Assembly: GCA_024693775.1 (NCBI GenBank)
Contig: JAILKL010000027.1
Coordinates: 1-44,784 of the forward strand
Direction of reading: 5' to 3'
DNA length: 44,784 nucleotides
Source: Pseudobutyrivibrio sp.
Lineage (GTDB): Bacteria > Bacillota > Clostridia > Lachnospirales > Lachnospiraceae
Position numbers and translations under genes: made by a program. Positions 7,399 to 16,366 of the stretch are shown piece by piece (position 1 is the first letter of the stretch; each line of letters opens with the position of its first letter). The notes beneath the pieces were generated by a model. It made no database searches, was not told the DNA's origin, and saw only the letters and a program-made list of their open reading frames with translations.

Positions 7399-7730
7399 TA
7401 TTTTATCCTCTGTCCTATGCCTAGTACAACTCGATAAACCTCAGTTGATCTGGATGCTATCTCAATAAGAATGCGTCCAGCAATATCACGATATTTTCTT
7501 TCAAAGGAATCTATAGGTACTACTCCATTTCCTATTTCATCTGCTATTAAAACCCAATTGCCATCCTTTGTAGCCTCTAGCAATTCCTCTAGAATCTCTG
7601 ACTGTGATCTACCTTCCTCTAGTCTTTTTCTAATAAAGAGATGGGTCTGATTGAAGAACTTCGCATTTACGAAGTTGCTTCTAGCAAATTCTGTTTTTCC
7701 CTGATAGCTTCCGCCTACTACTAAAATCAT
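7398..7730 (-). CDS. shortened CobU-like P-loop protein
   Basis: This 110-residue protein is a second, reduced relative of CobU. It keeps the P-loop GGSYQGKT (residues 6-13). Its C-terminal half, ADEIGNGVVP...RKYRDIAGRI...VVLGIGQRIK, closely resembles the end of classic CobU proteins. The middle of CobU, containing the region around the guanylated histidine, is absent; full-length CobU is about 180 residues. AGGTGA precedes its ATG and it overlaps cobC by one base, so it is translated in the operon. It may retain nucleotide binding or kinase activity, or serve as a partner of the full-length CobU at 8486-9031. Its function is uncertain. Confidence 0.8.
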   Translation of the reverse strand: MILVVGGSYQGKTEFARSNFVNAKFFNQTHLFIRKRLEEGRSQSEILEELLEATKDGNWVLIADEIGNGVVPIDSFERKYRDIAGRILIEIASRSTEVYRVVLGIGQRIK

Positions 7731-7737
7731 AATTCAC

Positions 7738-8499
7738 CTATTTTAAAACTGTAAAAATAGCGATGGCAATAGCCACCATTAGCTCAGTGTTGCACACAAA
7801 CCAGCCTGCCAAATCCCCTGTGACTCCTCCAAATCTGGCATAAGCAATATAGATGTAATATACAAGGGATAAAACCAGTGCTATTAATGCAACTGTAAAA
7901 TAATACTGCAGGAATAATCCTGCGATTAATGCAACAGCTATAAATTCTATAATTAAAGCTATCAACACCTTTTTATCATCTGCAGTGCGGGCCTCTGTGC
8001 TTAAAAGACCATCATCCTTTGCCTTTTTATATTTAATGACGCAGATGCCGCTGACGGCTCTTGACTCAAAAAACATAATAGACCATGTAATAAGTCCCAT
8101 TTTATCAAATAATAAAAGTGAAGAGGCCATGATTAGGCCATAGATAATCACCCGAATTACTGAGAAGGCACCGATATGTGGATCCTTTAGGATTTCAAGG
8201 CGTCTTTCCTTTGTCTGAAAGGATGAAAGGGCGTCGCTGGTGTCCATAAATCCATCCAGATGAAAGCCTCCCGTAATTAAAAGCGGAATGGCCATGGCGA
8301 TAAATACAAAAATTAATTTATCTAAGCCAAGTGCCTGATGAAGCATGAACCACAAATACTCCACTACTCCAATTACTGCTCCCACAAATGGGAAGAAAAT
8401 AAGATGATATTTCATATCATCACTGGCCCAGATAAATCTAGGCATTGGAATTCTAGAGTACATTGAAAATGCCACTGCTATTGATTTAAGAATTTTCAT
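7738..8499 (-). CDS. cobS: adenosylcobinamide-GDP ribazoletransferase (cobalamin synthase)
   Basis: This 253-residue membrane protein joins adenosylcobinamide-GDP with alpha-ribazole (phosphate) in the last assembly step. The signature is clear: YSRIPMPRF near the N-terminus and GGFHLDGFMDTSDAL with its acidic metal-binding residues. Several hydrophobic helices and a conserved GGVTGDLAGW stretch near the end also support it. The start overlaps the end of cobU by 14 bases. It acts at the membrane together with CbiB. Confidence 0.95.
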   Translation of the reverse strand: MKILKSIAVAFSMYSRIPMPRFIWASDDMKYHLIFFPFVGAVIGVVEYLWFMLHQALGLDKLIFVFIAMAIPLLITGGFHLDGFMDTSDALSSFQTKERRLEILKDPHIGAFSVIRVIIYGLIMASSLLLFDKMGLITWSIMFFESRAVSGICVIKYKKAKDDGLLSTEARTADDKKVLIALIIEFIAVALIAGLFLQYYFTVALIALVLSLVYYIYIAYARFGGVTGDLAGWFVCNTELMVAIAIAIFTVLK

Positions 8500-9031
8500 G
8501 TTCTGTTTCCTTTACTTTGATTGGAATCCCCACAACCACCTCGTAAACTGCATCAGAAATAGCAGCTACCTTTTCGTTTATCTCTCCTAGGGCTCGCATA
8601 TATTCCTTTGTGGCCTCATCATAGATAGCACCATCCTCAAATATATTATTGCTAACTATGATAAGGTGAGCAACCCCATTACTCAGGTTTTGCACCTGCT
8701 TTATTATTTCATGGACACAGGTGTCAGCTGGCTTTATCTCGCCCTCTGAAAACATTTCATTGGCCACAAGATTAGACATGCATTCCAGCAAAATACAAGA
8801 ATCCTCCTCCACCTTAGGAAGTGCTCTATCAACTCCCGTAGCATATTCTAAGGTGATGAAATTTCTATCGCATCGCTGGGCTCTGTGTCTAGAAATTCTC
8901 TCACGACTTTCCTGGTCTAATGACGCCATTGTGGCAAGATAATATTTATTTTTTTCTGGCAGGTCATAGGTGTATTGCTCCGCAAATGCGGATTTACCAC
9001 TACTGCTGCCACCATATATCAATGTAATCAT
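8486..9031 (-). CDS. cobU: adenosylcobinamide kinase/guanylyltransferase CobU
   Basis: This 181-residue P-loop enzyme is expected to phosphorylate adenosylcobinamide and transfer GMP onto it. The Walker A motif is GGSSSGKS at residues 7-14. The middle region contains RISRHRAQRC, where the guanylated histidine is expected, and the end reads VVVGIPIKVK. The usual NEVG...P motif appears as SNNIFEDG, so this copy is divergent in exactly the segment that is canonical in the shorter paralogue. The ATG overlaps the cobT stop (ATGA). Confidence 0.88.
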   Translation of the reverse strand: MITLIYGGSSSGKSAFAEQYTYDLPEKNKYYLATMASLDQESRERISRHRAQRCDRNFITLEYATGVDRALPKVEEDSCILLECMSNLVANEMFSEGEIKPADTCVHEIIKQVQNLSNGVAHLIIVSNNIFEDGAIYDEATKEYMRALGEINEKVAAISDAVYEVVVGIPIKVKETEHENS

Positions 9032-10104
9032 TGGTTATTACCGTAATTTTCGTATTGCTCTACCCCAGAGTCTCCGAATTTTAAAGCCTTTGTATAGGCC
9101 ACCTCAATGGCTCGAAGAAGGGAAACCATCATGACAGCTCCTGTGCCCTCACCAAGGGCCATTTCTGCATCTAGAACTGGAGATACTCTAAGCTTTTTAG
9201 CCAGCTTTTCTGTGACTATCTCCTTGCTTTTGTGAGAAGGAATGAGATAATCTGCTGCCCCCTCTAAAAGTCTGTCTGCCACAAGGGCTGAAATCATGCT
9301 GAGCATGCCATCTAAAACAACTGGAATATGATAAAGAGCTCCGCCAAGTACAAGGCCTGTCATGGCTGCCAGCTCCAGTCCTCCAAAATGTACGCACACC
9401 TCCAGTGGAGACAAGTCTCTGTACATGGAAAGTGCCATGGAAACCACCGCACGCTTTTTGCTGAGACCCTCGTCTGTAAGGCCTGCGCCTCGACCTGTGA
9501 CAGTCTCGGCATTTAATTCCAAAAGATATCCTGCCATGACTGAGGCTGAAGTAGTGTTTCCAATACCCATCTCGCCCATGAGGATAAGATCATAGCCCAT
9601 ATCCTTTGATTCCTTTATCAGGTCCATGCCCACCTGCACAGCCTGGGTGAATTCCATAACTGTCATGGCACTTTCTTTTAGGAAATTGTTGGTGCCATTT
9701 TTTACTCTTTTATAAACTGTGCCTGGAATCTGACCATCGTAATTTATTCCAACATCCACTGCTACCACGTCAATATTTTGGGCCTTTGCCATAACTCCTG
9801 AGGTGGTAAGGCCCTTGCCTATGGTCTCGGCACAAATTCTGGTGACGCTCTGGTCCGCTTGGCTGACCCCCTCCTCTACGATACCGTGGTCTCCGCAGCA
9901 CTCTATCAATCTAATTTTTTCCAGGCTAGGTGTTTTTTGTCCCTGTATTGCACCTATTTTTGCATAGATTGATTCAAAGGTGCCAAAGCCATTAATAGGC
10001 TTTGAAACATGGTCCCAGTTTTCTTTTATTTTATTAAAAAGCTCCTCTGAAACAGGATCTATTTTAATTTTGTTTTCTAGTATGTCTTCAAATAAGTATT
10101 TCAT
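9028..10104 (-). CDS. cobT: nicotinate-nucleotide-dimethylbenzimidazole phosphoribosyltransferase
   Basis: This 358-residue enzyme makes alpha-ribazole phosphate, or an analogue with another lower base, from nicotinate mononucleotide. It shows KPINGFGTFE, CGDHGIVEEGVSQ, the GEMGIGNTTSAS motif, and EGTGAV near the end, where the family's catalytic glutamate lies. AAGGAG precedes the ATG, which overlaps the cbiA stop (ATGA). No dimethylbenzimidazole synthesis genes (bluB or bzaA-F) are in the window, so the native lower base cannot be read from here. Confidence 0.95.
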   Translation of the reverse strand: MKYLFEDILENKIKIDPVSEELFNKIKENWDHVSKPINGFGTFESIYAKIGAIQGQKTPSLEKIRLIECCGDHGIVEEGVSQADQSVTRICAETIGKGLTTSGVMAKAQNIDVVAVDVGINYDGQIPGTVYKRVKNGTNNFLKESAMTVMEFTQAVQVGMDLIKESKDMGYDLILMGEMGIGNTTSASVMAGYLLELNAETVTGRGAGLTDEGLSKKRAVVSMALSMYRDLSPLEVCVHFGGLELAAMTGLVLGGALYHIPVVLDGMLSMISALVADRLLEGAADYLIPSHKSKEIVTEKLAKKLRVSPVLDAEMALGEGTGAVMMVSLLRAIEVAYTKALKFGDSGVEQYENYGNNQ

Positions 10105-11483
10105 AGACCATTCTCCTTTCTAGCTGCCTCTACGAAGTTTATGGCAATCTGTGGACAGGACATGTAATAAAGATGAGGGTAGCCCACTATGGAGGCTCCA
10201 TTTTTATGAATGCATTTCCAGCTGCGAGTGCCGCTAGGCTTTTTGGCTGTCATGTCCTCTCCGTTGTTTGTGGTGTCGTAATAATGGAACTCATGTCCCT
10301 TTACAAAAAGCTTTTCGTCATCCACTGTGACATAGCCAAATCTCACTAATTTGCCCTGCCAGCTGCTGGTGCCCTTTATGGCCCCCACCATGGAAAAGCT
10401 TTGTCCAGCTTCGTCTGTGATGGAGTCTAGCAAATACATAAAGCCTCCGCATTCTGCCATGGTAGGAATACCTGAATCATAAGCATTTTTGATAGCAGAA
10501 AGCATTGCTTTATTATTTGAAAGCTCCTTTAAATAATTTTCTGGATAACCTCCACCAAGGATTAATCCATTTATATTTTCTGGCAGACTGCTGTCATTTA
10601 TAGGTGAAAATGGAATAAGCTTGGCCCCAAGTGCCTCTAGCAGCTCCAGGTTTTCCCTATAATAAAAGCAAAATGCCAAATCTCTTGCTATAGCAATTCG
10701 TATTTTCGAAGTACCTTTATTTTTATTTATATAATTATCTATATCCGTTTGGATATTGGCACCTTCATTTGCCATTGAAATATTATCCTTTATATTAGCA
10801 CTAGAATATGCCAAATCTATGAAGGCATCCATATCTATTCCCTCTGTAACAAGGGCGGCACTTTCCTTTATCTTTTCTCTAAGGTCTGATATCTCCTCTG
10901 GAAGGGTGAGGCCTAGATGTCTGCTGGAGATCTCCATGTCAGGATTGTTTGCCACGGATCCTATAAACTTGATTCCCAGCTCTGACTCTATCAGTGGTGC
11001 CAAAATCTTTGCAAAGCTTTTGGAGGTTTTATTTAGGATAACACCTTTAATAAGACCGTATTTGTCATAGTCCAGAAAGCCCTTTAGCTGAGCCAGAACA
11101 GATCTGCCGGCGCCTCTGGCATCCACTACTAAAACTATGGGAGCCTGCAATACTCTAGCCAGATCATAGGTGGAACCTGTTTCCTGCACACCTCCTACGC
11201 CATCATATAGGCCCATAACTCCTTCGATTACTGCAATATCCCCTGAGAATTCTCTTTTAAAAATATCCAAGGTCACCTGGTCCTCTGTGAAAAAGGTATC
11301 CAGATTTCCCGATGGGATTTCCACTACGTTTCTATGGAACATAGGATCGATGTAATCCGGGCCGCACTTAAAGCTGCATGGCTTTAAGCCCTTTTGTTTG
11401 AGGGCTGATAATAATCCTATGGTAACTGTTGTCTTACCGCTGCCGCTGTTTGGTGCCGCTATAAGAATTCTAGGGTATGACAT
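10101..11483 (-). CDS. cbiA: cobyrinate a,c-diamide synthase
   Basis: This 460-residue glutamine amidotransferase of the CobB/CbiA family amidates the a and c side chains of cobyrinate with ATP. The N-terminal half has the P-loop APNSGSGKTT and the family motifs KCGPDYIDP and VIEGVMGLYDG. The C-terminal half is a class I glutaminase-like domain with GLILGGGYPE and the cysteine in MAECGGFMYL. AAGGAG lies upstream of the ATG. It is the best-defined amidation gene together with cobQ upstream. Confidence 0.95.
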   Translation of the reverse strand: MSYPRILIAAPNSGSGKTTVTIGLLSALKQKGLKPCSFKCGPDYIDPMFHRNVVEIPSGNLDTFFTEDQVTLDIFKREFSGDIAVIEGVMGLYDGVGGVQETGSTYDLARVLQAPIVLVVDARGAGRSVLAQLKGFLDYDKYGLIKGVILNKTSKSFAKILAPLIESELGIKFIGSVANNPDMEISSRHLGLTLPEEISDLREKIKESAALVTEGIDMDAFIDLAYSSANIKDNISMANEGANIQTDIDNYINKNKGTSKIRIAIARDLAFCFYYRENLELLEALGAKLIPFSPINDSSLPENINGLILGGGYPENYLKELSNNKAMLSAIKNAYDSGIPTMAECGGFMYLLDSITDEAGQSFSMVGAIKGTSSWQGKLVRFGYVTVDDEKLFVKGHEFHYYDTTNNGEDMTAKKPSGTRSWKCIHKNGASIVGYPHLYYMSCPQIAINFVEAARKENGL

Positions 11484-11492
11484 AAAATCTCC

Positions 11493-13703
11493 TTAATTGA
11501 TGCTGAAGGTAGCGATGTATACAGGGTTCTGCCCCTGCATAACGCTATAGTCTCCAGCCTTTTTTGCCTTGCTGACACTGATTTGAACCAGGTCAAAATC
11601 TGTGATATTAAATGATTTCAATACATTATTTATCTCTGCAATGGTTTCGATGGTGACTGCATTTATCACCACCTTTATAGGTGTTTCAAAGGCCTTTAGC
11701 TTTTGTAAAATCTCTGCTAATCTACCTGCACTGCCACCTATAAAAACAAACTCAGGTGCTGGCAAGCCTTCCATGGCATCTGGTGCAATTCCTGGAATAA
11801 GCTTTATATTTTTCAGAGTCTTGTACTGAATATTTTTTTCAATAAGTGCACAGGCATTTTCGTTTAGCTCGATGGCATATACAAAAATTGATGGATCTAA
11901 AAGGCCGATTTCTACTGCCACAGAACCGCTGCCACTGCCAATGTCGTAGACTACACTATCCTTAGTGACGCCTAGCTTGCAAATAGAAAGGGATCTAATC
12001 TCCTCCTTTGACATAGGAATCTTGTCACGTAAGAATTGGTCATCTCTAAGGCCTGGCGCCAATCTTTTTTCTACTGGCATGGTATTTTTAATATAAAGTG
12101 TGCAGAGTCCATCCTCATTTATGCGTGCACATTTATTTGCTCCACCCTTTATTATATTTTCGTCTGAATAGAGATTGAAGCCTGCTGCGATATCGTATTT
12201 ACCATATCCCTTTACCTCTAAATCTACCAGAGTCTCACCTACGATTCTCACATCCTTTGAGCTGGTGGTCAGCATGAAAATTTCTGATTCATGCTTTGCA
12301 TTTTCAATCAATCTAGGAAGCCAAATGTCCTCCTTTACTCCATGGGAGCTCATGAGAACAGCTGTCTGCCAATTGACGCCCAATCTAGCTGCAAATGCAC
12401 TGATGGATGAAATGCCAGGAAGAATGGTTACATGGCAATAATCGAGAGTTTTTAGGGCATTGCTAAGCTTGGCAGCTCCGCTGAAAAAGCCTGTGTCTCC
12501 AGAAAATAAAACCACCACATTCCATTTGCCCATAGCTTTTCTAACATGAGCTATGGCACTGAGTCTTGGAAGAATATCCTTTGCCAAATAGTATGGCTCC
12601 TTTTTGGCAGTGGAATCCACGCCATAAAGCATACGAGGGGCGCCGAAAATATAATCTGCATTTTCTACGGCAGTTTGAACCTCCTCTGTAATGGTTCCAA
12701 AGCCCATACCGTAGCCTGCCAAGGTAACGTTTATGTCGTAATGAACCAATTCATCTTCTATATCTAAATCTATTATCTTAGTTTTTTCTAAGGTTTTGTC
12801 CTGTTCTAAATCTATTACTCTGGTTTTTTCCAGACTACTATCCTTTTCCAAATCAATTACCTTTTTCTTTTCTAAGGATTCGTCCTTGTTTAAATCTATA
12901 ACAGGGTTTGCTGATTTGTATTCCAACGGGTCCTCATTGATATCGCATATACGATAAATTTCTCTAAGAACCTCTGTAAAGCTAAGAGCATTTTTTTCCT
13001 CTGCAGGACGCTTTATAATAAAGCATTTGATTCCTGCAGTCTTTGCAGCCTCCACACGTGAGGCCTCGCCGCTGGATTTGCCACTTTCCTTTAGGACTAT
13101 GGTGCTAGCCTCTGTTTCCTTGATAAAGGCTAGATTCATTTCCATTGAAAATGGGCCCTGCATGGCAATAATCTGACTGCCCTTTAATCCGCAGTCAGAG
13201 CAGATTTTTAGGCTTTCCTCGTTTGGTATAATGCGGGCCACTATGCGTTCCTTTAGATCCTCATCCTCACAAAATACAGGAAGCTCCTTGCTGCCTGTGG
13301 TAAGAAAAATTTTACCCGGAATATTTTTCAGTGCTCTGGCACAATCTAAGGCCGTGTCAAAGAACACACTGTCACTATAATCCACCTGCTCTGTCTCTCT
13401 AGCCAGTCTAAAAAATGGTACATGACCATACTGATCCACTGCAGAGAGAATCTCCTTTTTCACGATTTCAGCAAAGGGATGTGTGGCATCCACAATGGCA
13501 TCAGGATTTTGCTGATTAAAGAAATCAAGCATGGCTCCTGCATCCATTCTACCATCGTGAATGGAAATAAATTTGGATGCCTCTACAGGCTGCTTTCCAT
13601 ATTCAGTTGCAACACAATAAACGGAGTAAATACCATTTTTGCTAAGAGCTGTAGCTAGCTTTCTAGCCTCGGTGGTTCCACCAAAAATAATAATTTTTTT
13701 CAT
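11493..13703 (-). CDS. CobK-CbiE-CbiT fusion (precorrin-6 reductase and C5/C15 methylase-decarboxylase)
   Basis: Three activities are joined in one 736-residue chain. Residues 1-255 are a CbiJ/CobK reductase (MKKIIIFGGTTEARKLA, DATHPFAE, LTTGSKEL). Residues of about 325-535 are a CbiE methyltransferase (GYGMGFGTITEEV, FSGDTGFFSGA, LPGISSISAFAARLG). Residues of about 545-736 are a CbiT methyltransferase/decarboxylase with the SAM motif YDIGSGSGSVAVE. The linker holds four copies of a 14-residue acidic repeat (12738-12905). The frame is open four codons further to 13715, but ATG at 13703 matches the family N-terminus and has GGTGA five bases upstream. Cobalt-precorrin-6A to -8 would be handled by one polypeptide. 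Confidence 0.92.
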   Translation of the reverse strand: MKKIIIFGGTTEARKLATALSKNGIYSVYCVATEYGKQPVEASKFISIHDGRMDAGAMLDFFNQQNPDAIVDATHPFAEIVKKEILSAVDQYGHVPFFRLARETEQVDYSDSVFFDTALDCARALKNIPGKIFLTTGSKELPVFCEDEDLKERIVARIIPNEESLKICSDCGLKGSQIIAMQGPFSMEMNLAFIKETEASTIVLKESGKSSGEASRVEAAKTAGIKCFIIKRPAEEKNALSFTEVLREIYRICDINEDPLEYKSANPVIDLNKDESLEKKKVIDLEKDSSLEKTRVIDLEQDKTLEKTKIIDLDIEDELVHYDINVTLAGYGMGFGTITEEVQTAVENADYIFGAPRMLYGVDSTAKKEPYYLAKDILPRLSAIAHVRKAMGKWNVVVLFSGDTGFFSGAAKLSNALKTLDYCHVTILPGISSISAFAARLGVNWQTAVLMSSHGVKEDIWLPRLIENAKHESEIFMLTTSSKDVRIVGETLVDLEVKGYGKYDIAAGFNLYSDENIIKGGANKCARINEDGLCTLYIKNTMPVEKRLAPGLRDDQFLRDKIPMSKEEIRSLSICKLGVTKDSVVYDIGSGSGSVAVEIGLLDPSIFVYAIELNENACALIEKNIQYKTLKNIKLIPGIAPDAMEGLPAPEFVFIGGSAGRLAEILQKLKAFETPIKVVINAVTIETIAEINNVLKSFNITDFDLVQISVSKAKKAGDYSVMQGQNPVYIATFSIN
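12738..12905 (-). repeat. four tandem 14-residue repeats in the fusion linker
   Basis: Within the CobK-CbiE-CbiT protein the linker consists of units of the form VIDLxKDxSLEKxK: PVIDLNKDESLEKK, KVIDLEKDSSLEKT, RVIDLEQDKTLEKT and a decayed KIIDLDIEDELVHY. Each unit is 42 bases. The first three are well conserved and the last grades into the start of CbiE. Confidence 0.85.
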
Positions 13704-13722
13704 ACGCTTCACCATTTTATTG

Positions 13723-14472
13723 TTAGTTGATACTGTATCCTCTAGGAGTTACCAGTTTTCCGTCAATGATTTTTGATTTTGAGCTGCCGATGAAAACAGT
13801 GGTAAACATGTTTACCTGAGTATCTCTAAGCTCCTCTAGAGTGCAGGTGTTTGAAGCTGTGCCCTCTCTACCAATGTTTTCCACATAGCCGCAGGCTCTG
13901 TCCTTTGCTGCTCCGGCTTCCATCATAATGTCGCAGGCCTTTTGCAAATAGTCATGTCGTTTTTTGCTGGATGGATTGTATAAGGCAATGGAAAAATCGC
14001 CCATGATTGCAGCCTTTAATCTACCCTCAATAACCTCCCATGGGGTAAGTAAATCACTGAGAGAAATGACGCAAAAATCATGGTTGATAGGTGCGCCAAG
14101 TACTGCTGCCCCAGAAATAGCTGCAGTAACACCAGGCACCACCACAATATCCTCTGCTAGGAATCTATCCTGATACTCTGGCAAGAGCTCAAACATAGGA
14201 GCCGCCATACCGTATACTCCAGCGTCTCCACTGCAGATGAAGGCTACTGTTTTTCCATCTATTGCAAAATCGTAGCAGGCTCTACAGCGCTCGATTTCCT
14301 GTCTCATTGGTGTGGTGAAAAATTCCTTTTCAGGAAAATGTTCCTTTACCAAATCCACGTACACTGTGTAGCCAACTATTACATCAGCCTTAGACATTGC
14401 CTCATAGGCCTCTGCTGTCATCATATTCTTAAATCCTGGGCCCATGCCCACAATATATATCTTATTTGCCAT
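13723..14472 (-). CDS. cbiH: precorrin-3B / cobalt-factor III C17-methyltransferase
   Basis: This 249-residue SAM-dependent tetrapyrrole methylase contracts the ring by methylating C17. It has the N-terminal IVGMGPGF loop, CSGDAGVYGMA, VVPGVTAAISGAAVLGAP, and the CbiH-specific LSDLLTPWEVIE and ALYNPSSKKR motifs. GAGG precedes the ATG. It lies between cbiG and the CobK-CbiE-CbiT fusion, matching its place in the anaerobic pathway. Confidence 0.95.
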   Translation of the reverse strand: MANKIYIVGMGPGFKNMMTAEAYEAMSKADVIVGYTVYVDLVKEHFPEKEFFTTPMRQEIERCRACYDFAIDGKTVAFICSGDAGVYGMAAPMFELLPEYQDRFLAEDIVVVPGVTAAISGAAVLGAPINHDFCVISLSDLLTPWEVIEGRLKAAIMGDFSIALYNPSSKKRHDYLQKACDIMMEAGAAKDRACGYVENIGREGTASNTCTLEELRDTQVNMFTTVFIGSSKSKIIDGKLVTPRGYSIN

Positions 14473-14489
14473 ATTAATCCTCGTTGTAA

Positions 14490-15590
14490 TTACCAGTTTA
14501 TAAAGATTTTATCTATTCGAGATTCTGCTAGTGTTATTCCGTTAAATGCCGTCTTCTGTCTCTTTAAAACTGACAATTTAATATTTTCATTATCAAATTC
14601 TGTTATCCGATTTTGGTCTGATTTTGTAGCCATCATGACGGCTGCTCTTTCGCAAACATTGCCGACACCTACCTTCGTCTTTACGAATTCTGACTCATCA
14701 AAATCATATGGAATCCCTTGTAATTGTTGGGCTGAGAAGGTTTCAAAGGGCACCCCAAAATACTGGGCTAATTTTATTAAGCCTATCTCATTAGCCTTTA
14801 CATCAATGGAACATATACTATGTAAATTTCCCATAATTTGGGCATTTTCATAATACGTATTTACGAATTCCAATAATTCATCAAAGTTTTTTCCCTTTTT
14901 GCAGCCCATACCAAATACCATTCTCTTTGGTATAAGAACTAATGGGCAGCCCTCACTAGCTATATTTTCATAATCATCTGTAATAATGATATCTGGATTA
15001 TCATCTGATTGTATAAAATTTGCTGGTGAAGATCCTATCTCCTCGTAATTATCTAGACTAATTGAATACTTTACCTGTATTCCTTTTAAAACCTTTGAGG
15101 AAACAGCCTTTATTCGTGATTTATCAAGTATTCTAAAGCCATTGTTTTTTGCGAAAACATCTATGGCAAATGCGTTATTCACATCTGTAGCTGTGGTAAT
15201 AACGGCATTGGCCCCTGTTATTTTTGCAAGCCTTCTAGCTAGATCATTGGCTCCGCCAAAATGTCCAGACAAGAGTGAGATGACATTCTGCCCCAACTCA
15301 TCCATTACCACAACAGGACTATCTGAAAGCTTGTTGTCTACAAAGGGTGCTATGGTGCGCACAGCTATGCCAACAGCGCCAATAAACAAAATTGGTAGAT
15401 GATGCTCAAAGGAATCTCTGGTCCAATCAGTTAAGGACGTATGCTTTTCTTCTGATGTCTCTGCAGAAGAAAATAGATTATTGTGCCATACTTCCAAAAT
15501 ATAATCCTGGCACTGATCCTTTAGCTTTTCTGTCAGAGTTTTACCATTATCACTAAAATATGCAATTCTAAGAATTGTTTTTGATACCAT
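14490..15590 (-). CDS. cbiG: cobalt-precorrin-5A hydrolase CbiG
   Basis: This 366-residue protein opens the delta-lactone of cobalt-precorrin-5A and releases acetaldehyde. It is diagnostic of the oxygen-independent pathway. Visible motifs are ILFIGAVGIAVRTIAPFV with DSPVVVMDE, LLSGHFGGANDLA with ITTATDVN, and a C-terminal domain with GMGCKKG and KTKVGVGNVCERAA. GAGG precedes the ATG by a short gap and 11 bases separate it from cbiF. Confidence 0.95.
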   Translation of the reverse strand: MVSKTILRIAYFSDNGKTLTEKLKDQCQDYILEVWHNNLFSSAETSEEKHTSLTDWTRDSFEHHLPILFIGAVGIAVRTIAPFVDNKLSDSPVVVMDELGQNVISLLSGHFGGANDLARRLAKITGANAVITTATDVNNAFAIDVFAKNNGFRILDKSRIKAVSSKVLKGIQVKYSISLDNYEEIGSSPANFIQSDDNPDIIITDDYENIASEGCPLVLIPKRMVFGMGCKKGKNFDELLEFVNTYYENAQIMGNLHSICSIDVKANEIGLIKLAQYFGVPFETFSAQQLQGIPYDFDESEFVKTKVGVGNVCERAAVMMATKSDQNRITEFDNENIKLSVLKRQKTAFNGITLAESRIDKIFINW

Positions 15591-15601
15591 ATATTCCTCT
15601 T

Positions 15602-16357
15602 TTATTTTACTGGCCTAAATCCTGTTTCAAAATCAGCTGAATATAGCTTTGAAAGCGCATAGCCTGATTTTGCTATAACGTCTCCCACCAAAACCACTGC
15701 AAGATTCTTGATGCCGTGGGCGTCTGCAGTCTCAGCCAAGGTACCTACAGTGCAAATATATTTTTCTTCCTCTGGCCAGCTGGCCTTGTATACTATAGCT
15801 GCTGGGGTATCCTCTTTGTAGCCACCTGCCACCAATCTTTCAGAAAGCTCCGCCATCATACCTGAGCTAAGATAAATAGCCATGGATGCACCATGGGCTG
15901 CAAAGCTTTCGATGGATTCCTTTTCTGGAACTGTAGTACGTCCTGCCATTCTGGTGATAATAAGAGACTGGCTCACCTCAGGCAATGTATATTCCAAATT
16001 GAGAGCTGCTGCTGCACCAAAGCATGCACTGACACCTGGACAGCTTTCGTACTCTATATTGTTTTCATCTAAAATGTGCATCTGCTCCTGCACGGCACCG
16101 TAAATGCTTGGCTCACCTGTGTGAAGTCTAACAATGCTTTTGCCCTGCTTTGAAGCAGCTAACATAACCTCCATAACCTCCTCTAAGGTCATGGTGGCGC
16201 TATTATAAATTTGGCAATCTTCTTTTGCGTAATCCAAAAGCTGTGGGTTTACAAGCGAGCCGGCATAGATGATTACATCAGCCTGCTCTAAAAGCTTCAT
16301 TCCTCTAACTGTAATTAAGTCTGCTGCCCCGCAGCCTGCTCCTACAAAATAAACCAT
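15602..16357 (-). CDS. cbiF: precorrin-4 / cobalt-precorrin-4 C11-methyltransferase
   Basis: This 251-residue tetrapyrrole methylase transfers a methyl group from SAM to C11. It has VYFVGAGCGAADLITVRG, the YAGSLVNP motif, RLHTGEPSIYGA, CPGVSACFGAAAAL, and the CbiF-specific ITRMAGRTTVPE. AAGGAG lies upstream of the ATG, and the gene follows cbiD by nine bases. Confidence 0.96.
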   Translation of the reverse strand: MVYFVGAGCGAADLITVRGMKLLEQADVIIYAGSLVNPQLLDYAKEDCQIYNSATMTLEEVMEVMLAASKQGKSIVRLHTGEPSIYGAVQEQMHILDENNIEYESCPGVSACFGAAAALNLEYTLPEVSQSLIITRMAGRTTVPEKESIESFAAHGASMAIYLSSGMMAELSERLVAGGYKEDTPAAIVYKASWPEEEKYICTVGTLAETADAHGIKNLAVVLVGDVIAKSGYALSKLYSADFETGFRPVK

Positions 16358-16366
16358 TGCTACTCC

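Noticed and set aside
7398-7730. The short CobU-like gene as a pseudogene
   Set aside because: It has a good ribosome binding site, coupled overlap with cobC and conserved motifs to the last residue, with the missing segment removed cleanly in frame.
9197-9595. Open frames on both strands inside cobT
   Set aside because: They are shadows of a well-conserved CobT frame, have no ribosome binding sites and show no recognisable protein features. Similar long plus-strand frames opposite cobQ, trpE and argS were rejected for the same reason.
12738-12905. The 42-base repeats as a CRISPR-like or mobile repeat
   Set aside because: The units are adjacent without spacers, stay in frame and encode a regular protein repeat within one gene.
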